13,552 nt of DNA from JBCCAG01 sp050331115 (GCA_050331115.1 JBHJHD010000069.1:1-13552), one strand, 5' to 3'. Counted from the stretch's first letter, positions 1-6,253 are shown. Notes: generated by a model not told the origin, from the letters alone. Program-made: numbers and translations.

Positions 1-1
1 C

Positions 2-43
2 GCCATCGGTCGCCGCCGCCCGGCCCAGACCGAAGAGGCATAG
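2..43 (+). CDS. possible 3' end of a gene entering from the left
   Basis: Frame 2 is open from the window edge and ends at TAG 41-43. It reads as 13 residues rich in Arg and Pro and ends in a Glu-Glu-Ala tail. That would suit the disordered C-terminus of a protein whose body lies outside the window. Nothing identifies a family, and 42 bases open by chance is common. This is weak inference only. Confidence 0.22.
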   Translation, partial: AIGRRRPAQTEEA

Positions 44-140
44 CACCCAAACCCCAATGCATCTACCCAATTCAGCCAGCCCGTCCGACTCACCCGCGTG
101 GTCCTACGGCTGGTTGTCGCCGTTTAAAGGGAGGCTGATG

Positions 141-372
141 AGTGATTGGGACTCGCGCGCGAGTGAAGTTTACTCATTGACAAGCGATGCCCCTTGGGCC
201 ACAACGCGATCGCCACTCTCCCAATAGTGATCATGACTCGCCCGACAGTAAACACCACTCGCCAGAGAGCAATCGCCACTCATCCGACAGTGAATTTTAC
301 TCGTCCAGCAGTGATCACCACTGGCCCGAGAGCGAGCGCCACTGGCCCGAGAGTGAATTTTACTCGCTGGTG
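141..372. repeat. 21-bp degenerate tandem repeat array, about 11 units
   Basis: Units begin at 141, 162, 183, 205, 226, 247, 268, 289, 310, 331 and 352. Nearly all are exactly 21 bp; one step near 183-205 is 22. The consensus is close to AGTGATCACCACTCGCCCGA plus one base. Most units contain a short dyad of the form AGTG-N5-CACT or GAGT-N7-ACTC, so each unit could fold or bind a dimeric protein. Two units carry the AGTGAATTTTACTC variant and two the ACTGGCCCGAG variant, which suggests local duplication followed by drift. A HIP1 site lies in the fourth unit. Because 21 is a multiple of three, several frames stay open and would read as heptapeptide repeats. There is no good start site, so I treat this as non-coding repeat DNA. 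Confidence 0.85.
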
Positions 373-547
373 CCACGCAATTCATTCGCGAGTGGAATGA
401 ACGCGTAGCCAGGGCATTAATTACGCTCGTTTCTCAAAATGAGCATTACCAAAAACTTCCGTGCCCCCTTGCCATAGCAGCACAGATAACCTATTCTTTG
501 TGGCTAGAGCTGTGGTCCCCATGGCTCCGTCTCCCAAGAATTCGGTC
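373..547. other. unassigned stretch after the repeat array
   Basis: I recognise no gene here. The first 20 bases look like one more, heavily degraded repeat unit. On the minus strand a 98-codon frame is open from 717 to 421, but it resembles no family I know and has no clear ribosome-binding site. On the plus strand a stop-to-stop frame (443-583) is also open. It could be a decayed transposon end or simple spacer, and the sequence does not decide. Confidence 0.3.
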
Positions 548-715
548 GGGGCGGAGCTGCGTGTTGTTACGAGCAACACGTAGCCCCTAAGCCCCCACGA
601 CAGGAGTAGGCTGCCGGGAAGGCCTGAGGTAATGATACCTGCGTCATCCCCAACCCAAAACGTCGCGGATGGCCGGTCCTTGGGGGACTCCAACCCAAAA
701 GACCAGGAGTCCCTC
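548..715 (+). promoter_or_regulatory. structured GC-rich leader upstream of the 716 gene
   Basis: This is a leader-like segment with several potential RNA hairpins. The first is an 11-pair stem with one G-U pair, arms 556-566 and 574-584, and a 7-base loop (567-573); it can extend through GGG 549-551 with CCC 585-587 across a bulge. The second is AGGTA/TACCT at 627-631 and 636-640 with an ATGA loop. The third stem, 684-713, covers the ribosome-binding site and is listed separately. An 11-bp direct repeat, CCAACCCAAAA, occurs at 650-660 and 690-700. I could not match the segment to a known riboswitch class. It could be an untranslated leader or part of a lost mobile element. Confidence 0.4.
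684..713 (+). promoter_or_regulatory. hairpin sequestering the Shine-Dalgarno of the 716 gene
   Basis: GGGACTCC (684-691) is perfectly complementary to GGAGTCCC (706-713), giving an 8-bp stem with a 14-base loop. The AGGAG at 705-709 is the only good ribosome-binding site before ATG 716, and its GGAG is inside the right arm. If the RNA folds this way, translation initiation would be blocked unless the stem is opened by a ligand, protein, temperature or another RNA. The pairing is seen directly; the regulatory role is inference. Confidence 0.5.
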
Positions 716-1066
716 ATGTTACCTCAACAAAATCAACCGTCGTCCCTTCCCCCAGAAGAGGCGACACAGGCCGCACTGCCCGAGCCTCAGCGGCCCCTGC
801 CGCCCAGCACTGAGAATGCGGGTGCGCCGCCCAGCCTGCGGCTCTCCACCCCTACCGACGCCGCCTACGAATACCTGCACCACGTCATCATCGGCTCGCC
901 CAAAGGCGTAAACGACGCCGTTGAGCGCCTGCACCTGCTGCGCTACGTGGAGCACCGTCTGTGGACGCCGCAAATTGCCGTCGGCGAGCAGGGCCTCACC
1001 ATCACCCAAGCCGAAGGGCAGGTATTGCGCTATCTGGTGCGATCGCGCCCTCGGGCCTCCGCATAG
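716..1066 (+). CDS. hypothetical protein, 116 aa, Pro-rich N-terminus
   Basis: I do not recognise the family with confidence. I chose ATG 716 because AGGAG (705-709) sits six bases upstream; an ATG at 632 in the same frame lacks such a site. Residues 1-40 are rich in Pro, Gln and Glu and look disordered. Residues about 45-112 look like a compact helical domain with two likely amphipathic helices (around 47-60 and 64-82), then a short segment and a last helix near 97-109 (EGQVLRYLVRSR). The layout resembles small uncharacterised cyanobacterial helical proteins, but that is a vague resemblance. No membrane segment or signal peptide is visible. The gene stands alone, with a stem over its ribosome-binding site and a strong hairpin seven bases after its stop. 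It is probably a real single-gene unit. Confidence 0.6.
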   Translation: MLPQQNQPSSLPPEEATQAALPEPQRPLPPSTENAGAPPSLRLSTPTDAAYEYLHHVIIGSPKGVNDAVERLHLLRYVEHRLWTPQIAVGEQGLTITQAEGQVLRYLVRSRPRASA

Positions 1067-1072
1067 GGCTGA

Positions 1073-1107
1073 TTTGGGCCAGCTACTTTTAGGAGAGCTG
1101 GCCCAAA
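1073..1107 (+). terminator. 12-bp perfect hairpin after the 716 gene
   Basis: TTTGGGCCAGCT (1073-1084) and AGCTGGCCCAAA (1096-1107) are exact reverse complements around an 11-base loop. It begins six bases after the stop at 1064-1066, where a terminator is expected. No T-run follows the right arm, so it is not a textbook intrinsic terminator on the plus strand. It may instead stabilise the 3' end of the mRNA. Confidence 0.5.
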
Positions 1108-1198
1108 GCGGCAATTTGAATGGCGCGCATTGGAGATGCGGTGTTCTGACTGCTGTGGGTCATGTAGCAGATTTATTTTAGTAGAGCGATCGCCCCCA

Positions 1199-1250
1199 AT
1201 GACGCTAGCCGGTGACGCCAGCCAGTGACGCCAGCCGGTGACGCTAACCC
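1199..1250. repeat. four tandem 13-bp units
   Basis: Units at 1199-1211, 1212-1224, 1225-1237 and 1238-1250 follow the pattern GTGACGCCAGCCG, with one to three changes in the outer copies. The last unit runs into the stop codon region of the xisI remnant (stop at 1244-1246 on the minus strand). Slipped-strand duplication is the simplest origin. Confidence 0.8.
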
Positions 1251-1580
1251 GCGACATATTCGGTGAACTGACGCTTGAAGGGGGAGTGGAAGCCGAGGGC
1301 AATGTCGTGCTTAGGGACACCATGATCCACCAGGTCAAGCGCGATACCGCCTTCGGGTCCCGTCGTGCTGAATCCAGATTTTGTCGCCGATGATGTCGAT
1401 ATGTAAGATGCAGCCATAGATGCGGCGATCGTTAGACCAGCCGACGTGGGCAATTTGGTAGTGGTCACGGTTTTTGTCAAAGATGGCCTCAGCTTCGACT
1501 TGTTCCTTGTTGGCTTTAATCGCGCTGTACGGCAGCAGCAGCTCTTGCACAAGCTAACGGTAGCGATCTGCAGTTGCCAT
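1244..1580 (-). pseudogene. xisI: XisI family protein, broken by a nonsense codon and a frameshift
   Basis: The conceptual protein starts at ATG 1580 and, once repaired, is about 112 residues, the usual XisI length. It carries family features: AIFDKNRDHYQIAHVGW, RRIYGCILHIDI, KIWIQHDGT, and in another frame GVPKHDIALGFHSPFKRQFT. There are two lesions. Codon 9 is TAG, where the pattern YRQLVQELLLPYS predicts CAG (Gln). One extra base lies in the GGG run at 1355-1357, which shifts the reading after HDGT into the frame encoding EGGIALDLV. XisI is known as a factor controlling excision of the fdxN element in Anabaena and is usually encoded beside xisH. No xisH is visible here, and the preceding gene on the same strand (ending at 1588) is a Dnd-associated gene. 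The family assignment is strong. That it is dead assumes no recoding or sequencing error. Confidence 0.85.
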
Positions 1581-1587
1581 GATTTGA

Positions 1588-2040
1588 CTAAATGAACCGA
1601 GACAGGTCAAATTCGTCCTGAGTATTGCTAGCGTCGCTGGTCGACTTTAGCAACAGTAAAATTTGCTCCGTGTAGTCAATGGAGCCACTTAGCTCCGCCG
1701 CTAAAATCTCAAGCCCGCCATTGGCGTATTCCTCAAATATTTTCACCCGCTCCACGTCGTGCTCGTCACTATTGGTCAAGATTTTAGGATCTTGCGTCTC
1801 GTGGACGGCGATCAGATCGATCAAAAACCGCTTCTTGAACTGATCCTGCGGAATGGGATCAGGATCGTACTTCGTGCTTTTCTCGATGGGCACCCGCCTG
1901 CTGCGACTGACGCCGATGGCAGCGGCAAAGGTCAACAGCTCTGAATATGAGTTGAACAGGCCCGTCGAATCTTCGGCAAGCCGGAGAGATTTAACAAAAT
2001 CTCCCTTCTCTTCTGCAATGTGGACTCGGGCAAGCGGCAT
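1588..2040 (-). CDS. DNA phosphorothioation-associated protein 4-like
   Basis: This 150-aa soluble protein matches what I remember of the Dnd-system-associated protein 4 family. It has a short N-terminal segment ending in VKSL, then STGLFNSYSELLTFAAAIGV (residues 25-44), a DPIPQDQF motif (61-68), a region around FLIDLIAVHETQDPKIL (72-88), the block IFEEYANGGLEIL (101-113), and an acidic tail ending DEFDLSRFI. The biochemical role is not known to me; members occur next to dndB/C/D genes. It starts three bases after the dndD stop (2044-2046), so the two are almost certainly co-transcribed. It is not DndE, which is a different small protein. The broken xisI begins seven bases downstream. It looks intact. 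Confidence 0.8.
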   Translation of the reverse strand: MPLARVHIAEEKGDFVKSLRLAEDSTGLFNSYSELLTFAAAIGVSRSRRVPIEKSTKYDPDPIPQDQFKKRFLIDLIAVHETQDPKILTNSDEHDVERVKIFEEYANGGLEILAAELSGSIDYTEQILLLLKSTSDASNTQDEFDLSRFI

Positions 2041-2043
2041 AGT

Positions 2044-4122
2044 TTAACCCTCGCGGTGGCGATGCACTTCCATGATTTCCGTAAATTCAAACGCATTGGG
2101 GCTCTGCCGCACCAGCGGGTAGTCATCCCCCTGAATGCGAATCGTATCCCCCCGAGAGTCCTCCTTCGTCGAATTGTAGACCAGCACGTACTCCCGGCCC
2201 ATGCGGGGCAGCATCTCCTCTTCCACCTCGCCGCGCCACTGAGTTTTGCTCGCCATCACAATCAGCTGGTCGGCCAGCCCTGGCAAAAGCTTGGCAATCT
2301 GCCGCCGGTAGATCTCATCCAGGCTGCCAAAGGGCGAATCCATCACCAGCGGAAACGTGCTGCTGTCGGGCCCCATTACCAGCCGGTCTTTGCTCCACTG
2401 GCGAATCCGCTCCACCACGCTGCCAATAAACGACAGGCTCAAAATCTGGTTTTCGCCGGTGGAGGCCCCCACCAGCACGTCCTGGCCGCCCACGTGCTCC
2501 ACCAGGCTCAGCTCATACTTGTCGCTCAGCCTGGGCCGGTAGGCTTTAAAGGAAATCTGGTCGTAGAGTTCGATCAGCTTGGCCTGCAGCTCTTGCCGAA
2601 ACAGCACGTCCTGGTTTTCCTTCAGCTGCCTCAGCCGCTCTATTGCCTCCTGCGTCACCTCAATCCGCTGCACCGCAAGCTTTTGCTTTTGCTTATTCTG
2701 GCGGCGATCGCGCACCTGCTTACGCAGCTGGGTCAAGTCCTGGCTCAGCAGGGCAATGCGCTCCTGGTTGGCCCCCTTCTCTAAGGTCAGCTTCTCCACC
2801 TTGCGGTCCACCTCATCCAGCCGCTCCTGTAGCTGCCGGATGTCTTCCCGAGGGCTAGCGCGGAGCTGGTCGCGAATTTCCTCTAGCTCTACCTCAATTT
2901 GGGATAGCTTCTGCTTAACTTGATTGAGGTTGGCCTGCTCCTTGTCTACTTCTTGCCAAAACTCTTCTATTTGTCGCCCCAAGTCATTCACCCGAGCGTC
3001 AACGCGATACACCGCCGACTCCACGTCCGCTAAACCAGCCTGCTGCAGCCACGACTCCACTGCCTGGCGGTGGGATGTTCCCTCGTGCAGCTCAGCGCCA
3101 CAGATACAGCGACTGCGGTCCAGTAAGTTTTCCACAAAGGGCTGCTTAATATCAGCAGGAAGCTCGCCCTGCCGGTCCCGCGTCTGCACAATGGTCTGAA
3201 ATTTGGCCATCACCGCCGGCAAAAATACCGCATAGCCCCGCGTAGAAATTGCCCCCTTGAGATGCTTCTTTGAGGCCTGCAGTCGCTCCCGCAGATTTTG
3301 CTCCTGCTCTTCTAAAGTCTCTCGCTGAAGCTGTAGGTTTTCCACCTCCCCTAGCTCCCGCATCCGGCGACCGTACTCCTGCCGCAGCGTGGCCTGGTGC
3401 CCTAGCTCTTCATCAATTTCCAGCTGCCGCGCCTCTAGGGCGTCCCGCGTATTTTCCTGCTCTCGCTGCTGCGCCAGCAGGCTTTTCGTCTCCGCATCGC
3501 CAATGTCCCCCAGCTCGTCTTCCAAGCTTTTGCGGGCAATATTTAGATGCTTAATGGCGTTGTCGAGCACCTTCACGCCCAGCAGCTTCTGGGTGGCCTC
3601 CGCAATTTCAGCTCGATTATCCCGGCGCACCAGCTGCTCAATCCGCTCCCCATCAAAGAAGAAATACTGATGCAGGCTCTTGGGCAGCATGCGCCCCACC
3701 ACATCATCCGGATTTTTTGAGGCGGGCAGCGTGGACCAGCGCCCGTCATCCCCCACAAACTGCATCACCACCTCGCTGCGGTCCTGCTCCACCTCGTCCC
3801 CGACGCGCAGGGCTTGGCAGGAGCGGCGGATGCGGTAGTGCTTGCCGTCGTGGTCAAAGGCCACTTCTACCCAGCAGGTGATGGATTCGCTATCACCTGC
3901 TTCGGCTAAGGCGCGACGATTGACCAGCTGATCGGGAGAAGCCAAGGCCGCCGTAAAGCGTTCGTATAGCGCCCAGGTGAAAGCGTTGAGCAGCGCCGTT
4001 TTGCCAGAGCCATTGTTGCCGTGAATTACGGTAATATTTTGCGCCTCGGTTTTGGCAAACGTCAGCTGATGCTCGCCATAAAACGGGCGGAAGTTGCAGA
4101 GCGTCAGGCCCAGGAGCTTCAT
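2044..4122 (-). CDS. dndD: DndD-like SMC/Rad50-type ATPase of DNA phosphorothioation
   Basis: This 692-aa ABC/SMC-type ATPase has the DndD layout. The N-terminal half-domain has the strand-rich start LLGLTLCNFRPFYGEHQL and a Walker A, GNNGSGKT, at residues 35-42. FFFDGERIEQL (154-164) is the conserved block seen in DndD. Residues about 190-285 and 375-515 are coiled coils rich in Glu, Gln, Arg and Leu, with a CxC hinge-like motif (C339, C341) between them. The C-terminal half has the ABC signature region STGENQILSLSF (554-565), Walker B PLVMDSPFGSLDE (591-603), and a conserved tail. In known Dnd systems DndD hydrolyses ATP and works with DndC and DndE to place sulfur on the DNA backbone. Its ATG overlaps the stop of the 56-codon gene (ATGA), and the protein-4 gene follows after three bases. 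A RecF/SMC-like protein of another defence system is the alternative, but the Dnd neighbours argue for DndD. All catalytic motifs are present, yet dndC is absent from the window. Confidence 0.88.
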   Translation of the reverse strand: MKLLGLTLCNFRPFYGEHQLTFAKTEAQNITVIHGNNGSGKTALLNAFTWALYERFTAALASPDQLVNRRALAEAGDSESITCWVEVAFDHDGKHYRIRRSCQALRVGDEVEQDRSEVVMQFVGDDGRWSTLPASKNPDDVVGRMLPKSLHQYFFFDGERIEQLVRRDNRAEIAEATQKLLGVKVLDNAIKHLNIARKSLEDELGDIGDAETKSLLAQQREQENTRDALEARQLEIDEELGHQATLRQEYGRRMRELGEVENLQLQRETLEEQEQNLRERLQASKKHLKGAISTRGYAVFLPAVMAKFQTIVQTRDRQGELPADIKQPFVENLLDRSRCICGAELHEGTSHRQAVESWLQQAGLADVESAVYRVDARVNDLGRQIEEFWQEVDKEQANLNQVKQKLSQIEVELEEIRDQLRASPREDIRQLQERLDEVDRKVEKLTLEKGANQERIALLSQDLTQLRKQVRDRRQNKQKQKLAVQRIEVTQEAIERLRQLKENQDVLFRQELQAKLIELYDQISFKAYRPRLSDKYELSLVEHVGGQDVLVGASTGENQILSLSFIGSVVERIRQWSKDRLVMGPDSSTFPLVMDSPFGSLDEIYRRQIAKLLPGLADQLIVMASKTQWRGEVEEEMLPRMGREYVLVYNSTKEDSRGDTIRIQGDDYPLVRQSPNAFEFTEIMEVHRHREG

Positions 4123-4289
4123 TGGATCGTTTCCTTCACGATGCGCAAAATGTCGGCGTTGACCAGGCCGCGATCGTTGCGGTCTAGGCGGTCTTTCTCA
4201 ATCTCCAGCACCTGCTGAATAATTTGCCTCACCTCTGGCGGGGCGGTTTCGATGGGCATTTGCACGTCTTTAGCGGTTAGTTCAGACAT
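4119..4289 (-). CDS. 56-aa Dnd-associated small protein
   Basis: This short gene runs from ATG 4289 to TGA 4119-4121, and its stop overlaps the dndD start by four bases (ATGA), a strong sign of translational coupling. The protein begins MSELTAKDVQMPIE. From about residue 18 it is predicted helical and amphipathic (PEVRQIIQQVLEIEKDRLD), and it ends in a second short helix (NADILRIVKETIQ). I believe short proteins of this kind are annotated next to dndC/dndD in other cyanobacteria as a DNA modification system-associated small protein, but I cannot verify that here. It has no cysteines or catalytic motif, so it is more likely a partner or adaptor of DndD than an enzyme. It could be mistaken for a cut-off DndC tail, but it has its own ATG. 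Confidence 0.78.
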   Translation of the reverse strand: MSELTAKDVQMPIETAPPEVRQIIQQVLEIEKDRLDRNDRGLVNADILRIVKETIQ

Positions 4290-4414
4290 GGCAAGCTTGC
4301 GGAAAATTGTGCCTGTAGTTGTCTAGTGTAATCTAGTGATGCAGCTATGAGAACGAGTTAGACTAGAGCCATGGCAGACAGGCTCTACTGCGCGTCCTGC
4401 CGCCGAATGTATCG
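4290..4414. promoter_or_regulatory. divergent intergenic region between the dndD operon and the nuclease-like gene
   Basis: This 125-bp gap must hold the promoter of the minus-strand dndD operon and probably that of the plus-strand gene. A perfect 10-bp palindrome, GCAAGCTTGC, sits at 4291-4300, directly against the ATG of the small gene. A tandem 7-bp repeat, TCTAGTG, lies at 4322-4328 and 4332-4338, ten bases apart, so both copies face the same side of the helix. I see no convincing sigma-70 hexamer pair and no clear Shine-Dalgarno for either gene. A binding site for a repressor is plausible but unproven. Confidence 0.4.
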
Positions 4415-4852
4415 GTGCGGCGCTTTGACGAGAATGAGTACGAAGACCTGGGCTATCAAATCTGCTACCAGTGCGAGGAGGCGATTATGGCGCTTGCCCA
4501 AGAGAGAAAACAGGTACTAGACGGTGAGACCGCGATCGCCCTGCTGCTTCGCCAGCGGGAGGGCGGCGAGATGGAAGTTGCACTTCCCATCGGTCGCGCT
4601 GATTTGGTGACCAATACACACGTCATCGAGATTAAGCACGTCTCTAAGTGGTCAGATGCCTTCAAGGTCATCGCCTACGCCTCATACTTTCCCAATCTCA
4701 AGCCGCGCATTCATCTTTTCGGGATGTACGCTGAAGAAACCCGCCAGCAGATTGAGGGCACTATGCAGCGACTAGGGATTGAGGTGACGTTTGAGAATGC
4801 GTTGTTTGAGAAGATCGCGGCCACACCTACCGGCGAGCGTGTAGAAGACTAG
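4415..4852 (+). CDS. PD-(D/E)XK nuclease-like protein, 145 aa
   Basis: The visible motif is GRADLVTNTHVIEIKHVSKW. The pattern D63, then E72-I-K74 after a short hairpin, is the PD-(D/E)XK core, followed by a helix (SDAFKVIAYASYF) and RIHLFGMY. This matches a group of small nuclease-fold proteins in phages and mobile DNA with a 'DLLT..EIIEVK..W..A..Q...Y' pattern. A CYQC pair (C17, C20) precedes it. The GTG at 4415 is the first plausible start in frame; the frame is closed by TAG at 4364-4366, and no good ribosome-binding site is seen, so the true start is uncertain. The gene faces against its neighbours: its stop lies four bases from the stop of the convergent helicase and its start faces the dndD operon. 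It may be a phage-type cargo gene or an added Dnd-linked effector. Activity is inferred from the motif alone. Confidence 0.7.
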   Translation: MRRFDENEYEDLGYQICYQCEEAIMALAQERKQVLDGETAIALLLRQREGGEMEVALPIGRADLVTNTHVIEIKHVSKWSDAFKVIAYASYFPNLKPRIHLFGMYAEETRQQIEGTMQRLGIEVTFENALFEKIAATPTGERVED

Positions 4853-4855
4853 ACC

Positions 4856-6253
4856 TTAAACATCCAATAGCCCGTAGCGCTTTTGCAGCCCCAGCAGCTT
4901 CACCCTCGCCTCCCCCGCATTATCTGCCAGCTTGGCAAATTCGCTAAAGCGCTTCAGCTCCTTATACAGCAGGCGTCGCTCCAGGGCGGTGGTGCTGCTA
5001 TCAAACTTCGGCGGAGCCACCACCATATCAAAAATAGTGGCGCGCTCCTTCCCCGGCGATCGCCTCAGGACTCTCCCCCGCCGCTGGATAAACTGCCGGG
5101 GGTTGCCGCTGCTCGCTAAAATAACCGCCGTGCGCGTCACGGGAATATCGACGCCTTCATCCAGGCAGCGAATCGCCACCAGCCCCTGCAGCGCCCCGGT
5201 CTCAAACTGCTGACGCAGGTCTTCGCGCGCGTCTAAAGGCGTTTCTGCGGTGTAGGTATTGACGCGGTAGCCCAGCTCCTTCCCCAACAGGCGCGTCACC
5301 GCCTCCACCTGCCGGTAGGGGGTCTGCGACACCTCGTCTTCGACTGAGCCGTCGCCGCAGTAGAACAGCGTGTGCGCGGTGTGGAGGCGATCGCCCATCA
5401 GCGATCGCAGGGCGTCCAGCTTGTTGGCTGCGTTGCTAATCAGTCTGGCCCGCTGCCGCAGCAGCGATTTCAGCATCTCGTCGTCGGGTTCGGTCTCCTC
5501 AGCGTAGTCTGCAATCAGATGGCCAATTTTTTGCGATAGGGCGGCGTAGCGACCCGTCTCCTCATCCGTGAGGTCCACCAGCACGGGGTAGTAGCGGTAG
5601 CGCACCAGCGCCCCCTGCTCGATGGCGTCTTCTAGGGTGAATTCGGGCTGGAGGACGGGGCCGAAATAATTCAACAGGCTGGTCGTGCCCGCGTCGTCAA
5701 AGTAGCGCTCTGGCGTGGCCGACAGGGCCAGCCGCAGCCCTACCGTCCGAGGCAGGTGCTGTTCCATGCGCCCTGCCCCTAGGTTGTGGGCTTCATCCCC
5801 GACAATCAAGGTCTTTTTCGGGAAATGGGGCAGCTGAGATTGAAAGCCCACTGTAATCAGCGTCGCGTTAGTCGTCAACACCGTGACAAACGGCTGATGG
5901 CCCGAGCGAACGCTGTAGAGCTGACTAGAGAGCCGGTCTTGCCAGCGTCGTACGCTCTCGTAGGCTAAGACGGGCGATAGGCCAAATTTTCGGCTCTCGC
6001 GGGCCCACTGCTGCACCAGATGCCGGTAGGGACACACCACAATCAGGGCGCGCAGCCCTATTTTGTTGTAGAGTTCAGCGGCGATCGCCAGCGCTGTAAT
6101 CGTCTTGCCGCTCCCCGTCGCCATCTTTAGGGTGCCGCGCCCCTGGTTGGCAAACCAGTTGCGAGTGGCTTCTTGTTGGTAGTCCCGCAGCGTGATGGCG
6201 TTGGGCAGCGCAGGCGTTCCTGCGCTAGAGCGCTTGAAAGAATCTAACGGCAC
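4856..6253 (-). CDS. DEAH-box helicase, DNA phosphorothioation restriction-enzyme type
   Basis: This 465-aa superfamily 2 helicase has LRDYQQEA (22-29), Walker A ATGSGKT (45-51), DEAH (153-156), SAT (178-180), CLDEGVDIP (363-371) and the motif VI block QFIQRRGRVLRR (387-398). The length, and the run from DEAH to a short C-terminal tail without a separate nuclease domain, match the single-gene Dnd restriction helicase family that tracks with dnd genes. Its likely job is to act on DNA lacking phosphorothioate marks; that is family knowledge plus context. The start is GTG 6253, with no obvious Shine-Dalgarno. The first family motif begins at residue 22, so little room remains for another start. 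It is convergent with the nuclease-like gene, with a three-base gap between stops. All helicase motifs look intact. A general UvrB/RecQ-like repair helicase is less likely given the neighbours. Confidence 0.82.
   Translation of the reverse strand: MPLDSFKRSSAGTPALPNAITLRDYQQEATRNWFANQGRGTLKMATGSGKTITALAIAAELYNKIGLRALIVVCPYRHLVQQWARESRKFGLSPVLAYESVRRWQDRLSSQLYSVRSGHQPFVTVLTTNATLITVGFQSQLPHFPKKTLIVGDEAHNLGAGRMEQHLPRTVGLRLALSATPERYFDDAGTTSLLNYFGPVLQPEFTLEDAIEQGALVRYRYYPVLVDLTDEETGRYAALSQKIGHLIADYAEETEPDDEMLKSLLRQRARLISNAANKLDALRSLMGDRLHTAHTLFYCGDGSVEDEVSQTPYRQVEAVTRLLGKELGYRVNTYTAETPLDAREDLRQQFETGALQGLVAIRCLDEGVDIPVTRTAVILASSGNPRQFIQRRGRVLRRSPGKERATIFDMVVAPPKFDSSTTALERRLLYKELKRFSEFAKLADNAGEARVKLLGLQKRYGLLDV

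Noticed and set aside
141..372. CRISPR array
   Set aside because: Units are contiguous 21-bp tandem copies without unique spacers, and no cas gene is present.
187..408. Heptapeptide-repeat protein on either strand of the 21-bp array
   Set aside because: The 21-bp period keeps all frames open. No start with a good ribosome-binding site is visible and the repeated peptides match no family I know.
541..640. Glutamine or TPP riboswitch
   Set aside because: Short fragments such as AGTAGG or GGTAATGATACC recall parts of these, but the paired 5' elements and conserved cores are not present.
421..717. 98-codon minus-strand frame
   Set aside because: It overlaps the structured leader of the 716 gene, shows no recognised motif, and could be chance. 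Some segments vaguely resemble transposase-linked sequence, but I cannot support that.
1588..2040. DndE
   Set aside because: The motifs (STGLF, EEYANGGLEIL) fit the Dnd-associated protein 4 family and not DndE.
2020..2784. Open frame of 254 codons on the plus strand opposite dndD
   Set aside because: It is antisense to the conserved C-terminal half of dndD, rich in His, Leu, Gln and Pro as expected for such a shadow, and has no family motif.
4119..4289. Truncated 3' end of dndC
   Set aside because: It has its own ATG and a complete, compact sequence without cysteines or PAPS-reductase-like motifs. The frame was not traced to a larger upstream gene.
4371..4520. ATG 4371 as the start of the nuclease-like gene
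   Set aside because: It is in a different frame that ends after about 49 codons, and its peptide shows no relation. It would need a frameshift, for which there is no sign.
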